This document shows positions 43,665 to 52,575 of a DNA stretch of 64,000 nt, piece after piece; position 1 is the first letter of the stretch, and each line of letters starts with the position of its first letter. The stretch covers positions 1 to 64,000 of the forward strand of contig JACRCX010000008.1 of assembly GCA_016218815.1 (NCBI GenBank), written 5' to 3'. Under the pieces are notes generated by a model. The model was not told the DNA's origin. It worked only from the letters and a program-made list of their open reading frames with translations, and searched no databases. The DNA is from Deltaproteobacteria bacterium (GTDB taxonomy: Bacteria; Myxococcota_A; Polyangia; DRWM01; JAAZOP01). The position numbers and the translations under genes were made by a program.

Positions 43665-43693
43665 CTGTCGACTGTCGACTCGCGACTGTCGAC
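43665..43693. repeat. Heptad repeat (GACTGTC family)
   Basis: GAACTGTC, GACTGTC, GACTCGC and GACTGTC units lie between phoU and the flavoprotein gene. The copy is intergenic. Confidence 0.75.
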
Positions 43694-43717
43694 GCGCGGT
43701 CCCGCGACCACACGCCG

Positions 43718-43746
43718 TTGCGGCCGCCGTTCGCGTCGTGCTACTC
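43718..43746 (+). promoter_or_regulatory. Possible leaderless promoter of the flavoprotein gene
   Basis: TTGCGG and CTACTC are separated by 17 bases. Seven bases remain before ATG 43754, and no purine-rich ribosome-binding site is present (CCCCACCC precedes the ATG). Confidence 0.35.
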
Positions 43747-43753
43747 CCCACCC

Positions 43754-45115
43754 ATGCGCATCGTGGTCATCGGCGGCGTGGCAGCGGGGATGAGCGCGGC
43801 GAGCCAGGCCAAGCGAAGGGCGCCCAGCGCCGACGTGGTCGTGTTCGAGCGCGGCGCCTGGATCTCGTACGGCTCCTGCGGCATTCCGTACAACATCATG
43901 GAGCCGGCGCGCACGCTGGACGACCTCGTGGTCCTCCAGCCGGATGTCGCGCGCAAGGAGCGCGGGATCGACGTCCGCGTGCGGCACGAGGTCCTGGCGA
44001 TCCGCCCCGAGCGCAAGGTGGTCGAGGTGCGCGATCTCGACCAGTGCGCGGCTCGCGAGGAACCCTACGACCGGCTGGTCGTCGCCACCGGCGCCGTCCC
44101 CGTCCGCCCTCCCCTTCCCGGCATCGACCTCCCCGGCGTGTTCGTCCTGCGCACGCTCCCCGACGGAGCCGTGCTCAAACGCCATGTCGGCGAGACCAAC
44201 CCGCACGAAGCCGTGATCCTCGGCGGCGGCTACATCGGCATGGAGATGGCCGAGGCGCTCCGCCGGCGCGGCCTGCGCGTCACGATCCTCGAGCGCGCCC
44301 CCCAGATCCTCCCCGGCCACCACGACGAGATCGCGCGGACCGCCCTGGAAGAGCTGAAACGGAACGACGTCCTCGTCAAGACCGGAGTCTCCGTCGCGAG
44401 CGTGGTCCAGGGAGCGACTCCGGGGCTGCTCGTCGTCCACACCGACCAGGGCGCCGTCGCCACGGACCTCGTCCTGGTCGCCGTCGGCGTCCGCCCCGAC
44501 GTCACGCTCGCCCAGGCCGCGGGCCTGAAAATGGGCGCCTCCGGCGCCGTCGCCGTCGACGACCGGCAGCGCACCAACGTCCCCCACGTCTTCGCCGCGG
44601 GCGACTGCGCCGAGGCGACCCACCGCGTGAGCGGCCTCCCCGTCTGGGTGCCGCTCGGAACGACCGCCAACAAGCAGGGCAAGGTCGCGGGCGCCAACGC
44701 CGCGGGGGCCGACGAGCGCTTCGCCGGCATCGTGGGCAGCGCGGCGTTCAAGCTGTTCGACCTCGAGGTCGGCCGCACCGGGCTCGGGATGCGCGAGATC
44801 CGCGAGCTGGGCCTGGACGCCGTCGCCTCCGTCTCCCGCCACCGTACCCGCGGCCACGCCTACCCCGGGTCGCGCATGATCCACACCGTCCTCTTCGTGC
44901 AGCGCGAGAACCGCCGGCTGCTCGGCGCCCAGATGGCGGGCGGCGACGCCGTCGCCAAGCGCATCGACGTCTTCGCCGCCGCCCTCCAGGCGGGCATGAC
45001 GATCGACGAGGTCGAACAACTCGATCTGACCTACGCTCCCCCCTTCGCCCCCGTCTACGACCCGATCCTCATCGCCGCCGGCGTCGCGATGAAGGATCTG
45101 GCCGGCCGAAGGTAG
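43754..45115 (+). CDS. FAD/NAD-dependent oxidoreductase, CoA-disulfide reductase / NADH oxidase type
   Basis: A 453-residue flavoprotein. The N-terminal FAD motif is VVIGGVAAGMSAASQAKR, and the single redox Cys in YGSCGIPYN (C42) defines the CoA-disulfide reductase / NADH oxidase / peroxidase group. The NAD motif is ILGGGYIGMEMAEAL (about 155-169) and the second FAD motif is VFAAGDCAEA. The C-terminal dimer domain is present, with the Tyr-containing GHAYPGS segment. It could reduce CoA disulfide or oxygen; CoADR is favoured but not proven. The start is ATG 43754. The next gene starts two or three bases after its stop. Confidence 0.88.
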   Translation: MRIVVIGGVAAGMSAASQAKRRAPSADVVVFERGAWISYGSCGIPYNIMEPARTLDDLVVLQPDVARKERGIDVRVRHEVLAIRPERKVVEVRDLDQCAAREEPYDRLVVATGAVPVRPPLPGIDLPGVFVLRTLPDGAVLKRHVGETNPHEAVILGGGYIGMEMAEALRRRGLRVTILERAPQILPGHHDEIARTALEELKRNDVLVKTGVSVASVVQGATPGLLVVHTDQGAVATDLVLVAVGVRPDVTLAQAAGLKMGASGAVAVDDRQRTNVPHVFAAGDCAEATHRVSGLPVWVPLGTTANKQGKVAGANAAGADERFAGIVGSAAFKLFDLEVGRTGLGMREIRELGLDAVASVSRHRTRGHAYPGSRMIHTVLFVQRENRRLLGAQMAGGDAVAKRIDVFAAALQAGMTIDEVEQLDLTYAPPFAPVYDPILIAAGVAMKDLAGRR

Positions 45116-45117
45116 CG

Positions 45118-45882
45118 GTGGTGCATCTCACGTTCCTCGGCTCCGGCGACTCCCAGGGCGTCCCGCGCTGGTGGTGCGACTGCGAGGTCTGCACCGAGGC
45201 CCGCACGACCGGCGCCAACCGCCGCGTCCGTCCCGCCGTGCTGCTCGAATGGACCGGCGCTCGCGTCCTGCTCGACGCCCCGCCCGAGCTGCGCGAGCGC
45301 CTCGTCGCGCACGACGTCCGCTCGCTGGACGCCGTCTTCCTCACCCACTCCCACAACGACCACGTCGGCGGCATCGTCGACCTGTACGACTTCGTCCGCT
45401 GGACCGGAGCGCCGCTGCGCGTCCGCGTCCCGTTCCGCAGCCACGCCATGCTGCTCGAACGCTACCCGTGGCTTCCGGCACGCATGGCGATCGATCGGCT
45501 CGACGGCCCAGTGGAACACGCGGGCGCCCGCTTCGCGCCGTTCGAGGTCCCGCACGGCGCCAACGGCTTCGCCTACGCCTACCGGATCGAGGTCGAGGGC
45601 CGCCGCATGGTTTACATGCCCGACTCGCTCGACGTGCCCGACGCTCTCGTCGACGAGCACCTCGTCGACCTCGATCTCCTCGTCCCGGGCACCAGCTTCT
45701 GGGAAGAGCGCGCCGAGCGCTCGCTGCGCAGCGTGCTCGACGTCCAGGAGGCGCTGCGTCTCACCGCCCGCGTCCGCCCCCGACGCACGATCTTCACGCA
45801 CCTGGGACACGGCGTGGATCGCCGCCGCGCGCTCCCCGACGGCCACGAGTTCGCCTTCGACGGCATGGTCGTCGAGCCGTAG
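45118..45882 (+). CDS. Metallo-beta-lactamase-fold phosphodiesterase, PhnP-like
   Basis: A 254-residue MBL-fold hydrolase. The N-terminus LTFLGSGDSQGVP, then CDCEVC and NRRVRPAVLLE, are typical of PhnP-type cyclic phosphodiesterases. The binuclear metal motif is THSHNDH (H77, H79, D81, H82), with later PHGAN and a C-terminal THLGH. PhnP hydrolyses 5-phosphoribosyl 1,2-cyclic phosphate, but relatives act on other cyclic phosphates, and no phn genes are nearby. GTG 45118 and GTG 45121 are both possible with GAAGG upstream. It is probably cotranscribed with the flavoprotein. Confidence 0.8.
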   Translation: MVHLTFLGSGDSQGVPRWWCDCEVCTEARTTGANRRVRPAVLLEWTGARVLLDAPPELRERLVAHDVRSLDAVFLTHSHNDHVGGIVDLYDFVRWTGAPLRVRVPFRSHAMLLERYPWLPARMAIDRLDGPVEHAGARFAPFEVPHGANGFAYAYRIEVEGRRMVYMPDSLDVPDALVDEHLVDLDLLVPGTSFWEERAERSLRSVLDVQEALRLTARVRPRRTIFTHLGHGVDRRRALPDGHEFAFDGMVVEP

Positions 45883-45898
45883 GTCGGGCGACCGGCCG

Positions 45899-46085
45899 TT
45901 TCGGCTTGAGGTACGCCTCGACCTGCCCGAACGGCCGCAAGTTCGTCGGATCGATGCCGTGCTTGCGCAGGGGGCAGTCGATCGGGGGATGTGCGGGATC
46001 GTGCGCCGCGCCCGGAGGCGCCGCTCCCGATGCCGGCGGCGGCGCGGGGGCAGCCGCCGGCCCGGATGCCCGACAACGGCGTAGC
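45899..46085 (-). pseudogene. Probable gene fragment (methyltransferase-associated N-terminal region)
   Basis: In one minus-strand frame without a usable start, a Pro/Ala-rich stretch leads to IDCPLRKHGIDPTNLRPFGQ and then VEAYLKPKRP. From memory this matches the conserved leader of a class of myxobacterial secreted methyltransferases (CPLRK, LRPF, VEKYI-FLERPDR order). The rest of such a gene is absent, and the frame runs into the 3' end of the PhnP-like gene. The codon choice looks protein-like. A decayed or truncated gene is the simplest reading, and chance similarity cannot be excluded. Confidence 0.35.
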
Positions 46086-46146
46086 TGCCCGACGGTGATA
46101 CGTTTACTTCCCGGGCAGATTCGGCGAGCATGCGGGCGCGAAGGCC

Positions 46147-48357
46147 ATGGAACGGTCCAAGGAGAGCCCCGACAAGACGATGGACGACCGGCACGAGCGA
46201 CCTGCGGACCCGACAGGGCCGGTCGTCCCGTCGGGCTGCGACGACGATCGCGCCGAACTCAGGCGAGCCGCGGCGGAGCGCGATCGCCTCGCGCAGCAGC
46301 GCCAACTCGCCCTCGACGCGGCGCGCATGGGCTGGTGGCACTACGACCCGGAGACCCGAATCGCGACGTACGACAAGCGCTACACCGAGATCTTCGGCGT
46401 CGCGGGCCACGAACAGCGGAACGACGACATCCTCAAGCTCCTCCACCCGGACGACCTCCCCCGCGTCTGGGCGGCCGTCGAGGCGGCGCTCGACCCGGTC
46501 GCCCCCACGCCCTACTCGATCCAGTACCGCGTCAACCGACCGGACGGCTCGATGCGCTGGGTGGAAGCGCACGGCGTCGCGGTGTTCGAAGGACAAGGCG
46601 CCGCCCGCCGGGCGACGAGCTTCGTCGGCACCGTCACGGACATCACCGAACGGAAGCAGGTCGAGCGGCTCTACGCGGTGCTCAGCCTGGTCAACGAGGC
46701 GATCGTCCGGATCCACGACCAGAATGCCTTGTTCGCCCAGGTCTGCCGGATCGTCTCGCAGGAGGGCCAGTTCCCACTCGTCTGGATCGGCCTCGTCGAT
46801 GGCGACGAGATCCGCCCCCTGGCCCGCTGCGGAACGGCGGCCGGCTACCTGGACTCGATCCGCGTGAAGACCCACGGCGAACTGGGCATGGGCCCGACCG
46901 GCACGTGCATCCGCGAGGGTCGGTCCGTCATCAACGACGACTTCCTGGTCAACCCCGCGACCCTCGCGTGGCGCGCGCCCGCCCTGAGCCACGGGCTCCG
47001 CGCGTCGGCGGCGTTCCCGCTCCGGAGCGACGGCAGGCCGATCGGGGCGCTCACCCTCTATGCCGCCGGGCCGGGCGTCTTCGACGCGCCGCTCGTCCGC
47101 CTGCTCGACTCCCTCGCCGCCGATCTGTCCTATGCCCTGGACGCGATGGCGCAGGAGGGACTGCGCGCCGAGGCCGAACGGGCGCTGCGCGAGAGCGAAC
47201 GCAGCCTGCGCGAGCTCGACCGGCGCAAGAACGACTTCCTGGCGGTGCTCTCGCACGAGCTGCGCAATCCGCTCGCTCCGATCCAGAACAGCCTCTACAT
47301 CCTCGAGCGCGCCGCGCCCGGCAGCGAGCAGGCTCGCCGTGCTCACGACATCATCCGCCGTCAGGCCGCCCAGCTTACCCGGCTGGTCGACGACCTCCTC
47401 GATCTCACACGGATCAGCCGCAACAAGATCCAGCTCCAGCGCCGGAGCCTCGAGCTGAATGCGCTGTTCCGAAGCGTCGTGGACGATCATCGCTCCCTGT
47501 TCGACACCGCCGGCGTGCGGATCGAGCTGAAGCCGGCCCCGCAACCGATCGCCGTCAACGCCGACGGCAGCCGCCTCGCCCAGGTGCTCGGCAATCTGCT
47601 GAACAACGCCGCCAAGTTCACGCCCCGTGGCGGTCGCGTGACCGTCTCGATCACCGCCGAACCGCAGTGCGACCGCGCCGTCATCCGCGTGACGGACACC
47701 GGCGTGGGACTCGCCCCCGAGATGCTTGCCCGCCTGTTCCAGCCCTTTGCGCAGGCGGACACGTCTCTCGATCGCAGCAAGGGCGGCCTCGGCCTCGGTC
47801 TCGCCCTCGTCAAAGGCGTGGTCGAGCTGCACGGCGGCACGATCGAGGTGCGAAGCGACGGACTGGGCAAGGGCGCGGAATTCGCCGTGCGACTGCCGCT
47901 GCTGCCGGCCGGAGCTGTCGCGGCGGCGCCCCCGGCGCCCGATCGCCCGCGGGTGCCACGCCGCATCCTCGTGGTCGAGGACAACATCGACGCCGCGGAC
48001 ACCCTGCGCGAGCTCCTCGAACTGCGTGGCCATCGGGTCGAGGTGGCCTACGACGGGCCCGACGGCCTGGCCCGGGCGCGGGAATTCCGGCCCGAGGTCG
48101 TGCTGTGCGACATCGGCCTGCCCGGGATGGACGGCTACGAGGTGGCGCGGGCGTTCCACGCCGACGACGTGCTCCGGGACATCCGCATGGTGGCCTTGAG
48201 CGGCTACGCGCTGCCGGGGGACCTCCAGCGGGCTGCCCAGGCAGGCTTCGCGCACCACCTGGCCAAGCCGCCCAGCCTGGAGAAGCTCGAGGAACTCCTG
48301 GCCGGCCCCGCTCCCACGGCGCCCGGAACGCGCGACGGACGCGGGCCTTCCTCCTGA
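46147..48357 (+). CDS. Soluble hybrid histidine kinase (PAS-GAF-HisKA-HATPase-receiver)
   Basis: A 736-residue kinase without membrane segments. It has a PAS/PAC domain (about 55-175, ending GTVTDITERKQ), a GAF domain (about 185-335, with GPTGTCIREGRSVINDDF), HisKA with H370 in VLSHELRNPLAP, and HATPase (about 475-605, NLLNNAAKFT and DTGVGLAPEM). A C-terminal receiver (about 620-735) has phosphoacceptor D655 in LCDIGLPGMDG. The GAF segment resembles GAF_2 sensors. No partner regulator is adjacent, so output probably goes through an unlinked phosphotransfer protein. AAGG stands close before ATG 46147. The 264-base region upstream holds the gene fragment on the other strand. Confidence 0.92.
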   Translation: MERSKESPDKTMDDRHERPADPTGPVVPSGCDDDRAELRRAAAERDRLAQQRQLALDAARMGWWHYDPETRIATYDKRYTEIFGVAGHEQRNDDILKLLHPDDLPRVWAAVEAALDPVAPTPYSIQYRVNRPDGSMRWVEAHGVAVFEGQGAARRATSFVGTVTDITERKQVERLYAVLSLVNEAIVRIHDQNALFAQVCRIVSQEGQFPLVWIGLVDGDEIRPLARCGTAAGYLDSIRVKTHGELGMGPTGTCIREGRSVINDDFLVNPATLAWRAPALSHGLRASAAFPLRSDGRPIGALTLYAAGPGVFDAPLVRLLDSLAADLSYALDAMAQEGLRAEAERALRESERSLRELDRRKNDFLAVLSHELRNPLAPIQNSLYILERAAPGSEQARRAHDIIRRQAAQLTRLVDDLLDLTRISRNKIQLQRRSLELNALFRSVVDDHRSLFDTAGVRIELKPAPQPIAVNADGSRLAQVLGNLLNNAAKFTPRGGRVTVSITAEPQCDRAVIRVTDTGVGLAPEMLARLFQPFAQADTSLDRSKGGLGLGLALVKGVVELHGGTIEVRSDGLGKGAEFAVRLPLLPAGAVAAAPPAPDRPRVPRRILVVEDNIDAADTLRELLELRGHRVEVAYDGPDGLARAREFRPEVVLCDIGLPGMDGYEVARAFHADDVLRDIRMVALSGYALPGDLQRAAQAGFAHHLAKPPSLEKLEELLAGPAPTAPGTRDGRGPSS

Positions 48358-48559
48358 GCGGCCGTCCCGCGCCCCCGCGCGAGGAGTGGTCCATCCCGTC
48401 GCCGATCGTCCTCTCCGCAGCGCCCCCTGTCCCTACGCATCGGCAAATCTTGAGACCGATGGCAGCCGGGCCACGGGGGGGGTCCTGCGGGGCCCCCGGG
48501 AGGACGTGCTATGGTGCGGTCCGGAAGCGGTCGTCGCGCGGGCTCGGGAAGGGGAGATC

Positions 48560-48988
48560 ATGGGCGACATGGAAGGTCGGATCGTCGAGGGGCCGGGGTA
48601 TCGCGGCGTCGTTCTTCCCGAGGAGGTCGAGGCGGGTCCGCCGGCGCCGGGCGGCCGCTGGACGCCCACCGAGGCGGACGTCGCGCAGGCCGAGCGGCTG
48701 GTGCGCGAACACCTCGGGGCGCTCGCCGCGTCGCCCGCCGGGCGGGGGACGGCCGTCTCGCGGCTCGTGGCGCGGCTGGCGGATTACCGGCGCCAGTACG
48801 TCGGCCTGCGCGGCGAGGACGCGGAGCAGTCGATGTGGATCAACTTCTTCGACGCGCCGGAGGCCGAGCACCCGGGCTGGACCCGCGCGACGGTCTCGGC
48901 GTGCGGCGCCGGCGACGGCTGCTTCCAGCTCACCGTCGACATGGACGCCTTCCTCTGCCGCGGCCTGCGCATCGGTCCGCCCCGGTAG
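48560..48988 (+). CDS. Small conserved hypothetical protein
   Basis: A 142-residue cytosolic protein of unknown function. The middle contains LADYRRQYVGLRG, then SMWINFFDAPE, and the end has SACGAGDGCFQLTVDMDAF, an order (RQY-G, I-FF, C-GG-FF) recalled from small hypothetical proteins in myxobacteria. No signal peptide is present. A longer frame upstream is rejected: GGGGAG stands just before ATG 48560. The 200-base spacer upstream holds a possible -10 (TATGGT at 48510) without a clear -35. Confidence 0.6.
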   Translation: MGDMEGRIVEGPGYRGVVLPEEVEAGPPAPGGRWTPTEADVAQAERLVREHLGALAASPAGRGTAVSRLVARLADYRRQYVGLRGEDAEQSMWINFFDAPEAEHPGWTRATVSACGAGDGCFQLTVDMDAFLCRGLRIGPPR

Positions 48989-49114
48989 GCAACCAGAGGT
49001 CCGCATCGCACGCTGCTGGACTTCTTCCGCGAGGCACGTGTGCGGCCGGGCCGACAAGCCCGGCGGGGAGGAGAGCCGGATGGATGCGAGAGCCGCCAAC
49101 GCACGCTCAGACGA

Positions 49115-49143
49115 TTGTCTCCACCCTCGGGATGCAGCATAGT
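49115..49143 (+). promoter_or_regulatory. Promoter of the iron-type ABC operon
   Basis: TTGTCT and CATAGT are separated by 17 bases, with about 35 bases to GTG 49179. No clear Fur-box palindrome was recognised around it. Confidence 0.5.
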
Positions 49144-49178
49144 CCCAAGACGCTGAGGTGGAACCGAAGGAGGTTCTC

Positions 49179-49973
49179 GTGAGAGCGGCGACGGTTCTTC
49201 TCATCGCGACACTGCTGGTCGCCTGCCAGCACGCTCGAGCGCCGGCCGGATCCGAGTCTGCGACCCCGGCGGGGTTGAGCCCGGGTGGGACGAACGCCCC
49301 GCCGCAAGCGGCCGAGTCGGGAACAGATGCCGCACCACCGACCGAGGCGGCAGCCCCGAGCCCGGAGCCTCCGCCAACGACCGCCGAGAACGCGGCAACG
49401 AACTGGATGTTCGACGGCGATGCCGCAGGCGCGGCGCCCGCCGGTTTCCAGTTCGGCCTCACTGGCCCCGGGCCGCAGGGACGATGGGTCGTGCAGGCCG
49501 AGACCGACGCGCCGACACCGCCCAACGTCCTGGCCCAGGTCGATACCGGCGACACGGACGACCGCTTCCCCGTCGCCGTCGCGGACGAGCCCGTGCTGCA
49601 GGATGTGCGGGTGACCGTCCGCTGCAAGATGGTCTCGGGGACCGTCGACCAGGCGTGCGGACTCGTGCTGCGCTACCGGGACGCGAACAACTACTACGTC
49701 ACGCGCGCCAATGCCCTCGAGAACAACATCCGCCTCTACTGCGTGAAGGACGGACGGCGCCATCAACTCGCGAGCTGGAGCGGCACGGTCACGGGCGGCG
49801 TCTGGCACGAATACGCCTTCGAAGCCCGCGGCGACCAGTTTCGTGTGTTCTGGGACGGTCAACAGCTCATCGAGCAGCGGGATGGGACCTTCAGCGAGGC
49901 GGGCCGGATCGGTCTCTGGACCAAGGCCGACTCCGTGACGTACTTCGACGATCTGGCGGGCGAGGCGCGATGA
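49179..49973 (+). CDS. Lipoprotein with concanavalin-like (DUF1080/LamG-type) domain
   Basis: A 264-residue predicted lipoprotein (LLIATLLVAC). A Pro/Ala/Thr linker (about 20-75) precedes a beta-sandwich domain with GLVLRYRDANNYYVTRANAL, GVWHEYAFEARGDQFRVFWD and GRIGLWTKADSVTYFDDL, as in DUF1080/laminin-G-like sugar-binding folds. GTG 49179 is chosen over ATG 49158 because GAAGGAGG lies five bases upstream and the signal peptide then has normal length. It is coupled to the binding-protein gene (ATGA), which makes it an unexpected first member of an ABC operon. It may capture a complexed substrate; this is speculative. Confidence 0.8.
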   Translation: MRAATVLLIATLLVACQHARAPAGSESATPAGLSPGGTNAPPQAAESGTDAAPPTEAAAPSPEPPPTTAENAATNWMFDGDAAGAAPAGFQFGLTGPGPQGRWVVQAETDAPTPPNVLAQVDTGDTDDRFPVAVADEPVLQDVRVTVRCKMVSGTVDQACGLVLRYRDANNYYVTRANALENNIRLYCVKDGRRHQLASWSGTVTGGVWHEYAFEARGDQFRVFWDGQQLIEQRDGTFSEAGRIGLWTKADSVTYFDDLAGEAR

Positions 49974-51022
49974 GCCCACTCGCCGGCCGTCGGCTCGGCC
50001 TGCTCGTGTGGGCCGGCCTGGTCCCGTCGTTGGCGGTGGTCGGTCTCGCCTCGACGGGCTGCAAGGGCACCTGCCGCCCGGGCGGCGACGAGGTCGTGAT
50101 CTACACCTCGGTCGACCAGGTCTTCTCCGCGCCGGTGTTCTGGGAGTTCGAGCGCCGGACCGGGATTCGCGTGCGCGCCGTCTTCGACACCGAGGAAACG
50201 AAGAGCACCGGCGTCGTCAACCGACTCATCGCGGAGGCCGCGCGGCCGCAGGCCGATCTGTTCTGGTCCAACGATCCTGTGCGGCAGCTCCTGCTCGTCC
50301 AGCGCGGCCTGGTGGAAGCGTATCTCTCCCCGAACGCGGCGGGCATCCCGCCGGAGTTTCGGTCGGCCGACGGCGCCTGGACGGGCTTCGCCGCTCGGGC
50401 CCGCATCCTCCTGGTCAACAAGGAACTGGTCCCGGACGCGGACGTGCCCCGTTCGCTCCGCGACCTGGCCGACCCGCGCTGGCGGGGTCGCTTCGCCATC
50501 GCCAACCCCCTCTTCGGGACCACGACGATGCACGTCGCCGCGCTCTTCGACGCGTGGGGGGAAGCGGAAGCGCGGGCGTTCCTCGACTCGCTCAAGGCGA
50601 ACGGCGTACGCATCGCCAGCTCCAACGGCGAGGTCAAGCGACTGGTCGTCGCGGGCGAGGTCGCGATCGGTCTGTGCGACACGGACGACGGAAACGAGGC
50701 GCTCGAGGAGGGCGCACCCGTGGAGATCGTGTACCCGGACCAGGACGGAACGGGGACCCTGGTCATGCCCACCACCGTGGTCATCATCCGCGGAGGACCG
50801 CATCCCGACGCCGCGCGCCGTCTCGTCGACTACCTGCTCACGGCCGGCGTCGAGCAGACGATGGCCGAGCAGGCCGCCCACATGCCGTTGCGGCCCGGAG
50901 TGCCGGCGCCGCCCGGCGTCCGGCCCGTGACCGGCCTGAGGGCGATGAAGGTGGACTACGGCCGCGTGGCAACGGAAATGGAACGCATCCAGCCGTGGCT
51001 GCAGGAGTGGGTGGGCCTCTGA
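49970..51022 (+). CDS. Iron(III)-type ABC transporter substrate-binding lipoprotein
   Basis: A 350-residue predicted lipoprotein (GLASTGC) of the FutA/FbpA/ModA-like class I fold. VVIYTSVDQVFSAPVFWEFE is the typical start, with DLFWSNDPV, GFAARARILLVNKELV and LRDLADPRWRGRFAIANPLFG following. Sequence order fits ferric-iron or 2-aminoethylphosphonate binding proteins. The Tyr pair that chelates ferric iron in FbpA is not evident, so the substrate is uncertain. Coupled starts on both sides (ATGA before, overlap with the permease after) fix it in a four-gene operon. Confidence 0.87.
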   Translation: MSPLAGRRLGLLVWAGLVPSLAVVGLASTGCKGTCRPGGDEVVIYTSVDQVFSAPVFWEFERRTGIRVRAVFDTEETKSTGVVNRLIAEAARPQADLFWSNDPVRQLLLVQRGLVEAYLSPNAAGIPPEFRSADGAWTGFAARARILLVNKELVPDADVPRSLRDLADPRWRGRFAIANPLFGTTTMHVAALFDAWGEAEARAFLDSLKANGVRIASSNGEVKRLVVAGEVAIGLCDTDDGNEALEEGAPVEIVYPDQDGTGTLVMPTTVVIIRGGPHPDAARRLVDYLLTAGVEQTMAEQAAHMPLRPGVPAPPGVRPVTGLRAMKVDYGRVATEMERIQPWLQEWVGL

Positions 51023-52575
51023 GCCTTCGCCGGCCGAGTCCGCAGGGGATGGTCGTCGCCGGCGCGGCCGCGGCGGCGGCGGTCTTCGTGCTGCCGCCGC
51101 TGGTCCAGGTAGCCGTGCGGCTCGTGGCGGCGGATGCGGCTTCGCTCGGCCTCCTCGAGCACGACCGGCTCTGGGCGCTCCTCGGGCGGTCGGTCGCCAT
51201 TGCCGGGGCCGTCACCCTGCTTGCGTCTTTCGCCGGCATACCGCTCGGCTTGTTCTTCGCCCGTGCGCGCTTTCCGCTCAAGTGGCCGCTGTTCGCCGTC
51301 CATCTGCTGCCGATGCTCCTCCCGCCGTTCCTCCCGGCCCTCGGCTGGTTCCACCTCCTCGGACGGAGTGGCTTGCTCGGCTCCGCAGCGACCTCCGCTT
51401 TCCTCTTCAGCGTGTGGGGGCTGGCCTTCGTGCTGGCCGCGGCGCTCACACCGATCGTCACGACGCTCACGATGCTCGGCGTGCGCGGCCTCGACCCGTC
51501 CCTCGAGGAGGCCGGACGGCTGGCGGCGAGGCCGCTGGCGGTCGGACTGCGGCTGCTGGTGCCGGCGGCCTGGCCCGCCATCGCCCTTGGCGCCGTCCTG
51601 GTGTTCACCTTGGCCTTCTCCGAGGTCGGTGTGCCGATGCTGCTGCGCGTGGTCGTCTACCCCTCGGCGGTCTTCGCGCGGCTCGGCGGCCTTTCGTTCG
51701 CGCCCTCCGAGGCGGCCGTGCTGCTGCTGCCCCTGCTGCCGGTCGCCGCCGGGTTGTTCGCCGCGGAGCGCTGGCTCATCGGCACGCGTCCCTTCGAGGT
51801 GATGGGGCTCCGTCGCGAGCCGGCACTTCCCCTGTTCTCCGGGCGCGGGGCGCTCCTCGCGTGCGCGTCCTGCGTCGGCGCCGCCGTCGTGTCGGCCCTG
51901 CCGTTCGCCGGGCTGCTGCGCCAGGCCGCCGGGGTCCAGGCGGGCGAGGTGCTCGCCTGGGCGGGGAGCAGTCCGCTGAACGGACTGCTGGCGGGCGCGA
52001 CGGCCGCGACCATCGCGCTGGTGCTCGCGCTCCCGCTGGGACATGGGCTGGCCCGCGGCTCGCGCCCGGCGCGGCTCGCGGACGGCGTTCTGGCGGCCGG
52101 CTTCTTCGTCCCCTCGGCCGTCCTCGGCGTCGGGCTCATCGCAGCGTGGAACCGGCCTTGGTCCGTCTGGCTCTACGGCTCGATGTTGATCCTCGTCGCC
52201 GGTTTCGTCACGCGCTACGCCGTGATCGCCGTGCGCACGGTCGCCGCGGCGGTGCGCCAGACCGCGCCGTCGCTCGAGGACGCGGCCAGCGTCTCCGGGG
52301 CTGGCTACGTCCGCCGATTGCTCCTCGTCGTCGCGCCCGTCCACGTCCGCGGGCTCGCGGCGGCGTGGCTGCTCGTGCTCGCCTTCAGTCTGCGAGACCT
52401 GGAGACCGCCGTGATGTACTACCCGCCGGGCGGCGAACCGCTGACGGTCCGCATCTTCACCCTCGAGGCCAACGGGCCGCCGAAGGTGGTCGCCGCGCTC
52501 GCCCTCGCGCACGCGGGAGTGACCACGCTGCTGCTCGCGGGAGCGCTGCTGCTCGCGCGTTGGAGGAGACCATGA
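51007..52575 (+). CDS. Iron(III)-type ABC transporter permease, two fused domains
   Basis: A 522-residue membrane protein with about twelve segments arranged as two permease domains, as in FbpB-type transporters. The coupling loops are GVRGLDPSLEEAGRLAARPL in the first half and PSLEDAASVSGAGYVRRLL in the second. GTG 51007 is proposed because it gives a positive N-terminus (PLSLRRPSPQ) before the first membrane segment and overlaps the previous gene by 16 bases. CTG 51019 or ATG 51049 are alternatives. It overlaps the ATPase by ATGA. Confidence 0.87.
   Translation: MGGPLSLRRPSPQGMVVAGAAAAAAVFVLPPLVQVAVRLVAADAASLGLLEHDRLWALLGRSVAIAGAVTLLASFAGIPLGLFFARARFPLKWPLFAVHLLPMLLPPFLPALGWFHLLGRSGLLGSAATSAFLFSVWGLAFVLAAALTPIVTTLTMLGVRGLDPSLEEAGRLAARPLAVGLRLLVPAAWPAIALGAVLVFTLAFSEVGVPMLLRVVVYPSAVFARLGGLSFAPSEAAVLLLPLLPVAAGLFAAERWLIGTRPFEVMGLRREPALPLFSGRGALLACASCVGAAVVSALPFAGLLRQAAGVQAGEVLAWAGSSPLNGLLAGATAATIALVLALPLGHGLARGSRPARLADGVLAAGFFVPSAVLGVGLIAAWNRPWSVWLYGSMLILVAGFVTRYAVIAVRTVAAAVRQTAPSLEDAASVSGAGYVRRLLLVVAPVHVRGLAAAWLLVLAFSLRDLETAVMYYPPGGEPLTVRIFTLEANGPPKVVAALALAHAGVTTLLLAGALLLARWRRP

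Noticed and set aside
45171-49142. A 1323-codon plus-strand open frame spanning four genes
   Set aside because: Arg/Pro-rich shadow of the PhnP-like hydrolase, the hybrid kinase and neighbours, all of which are supported in another frame.
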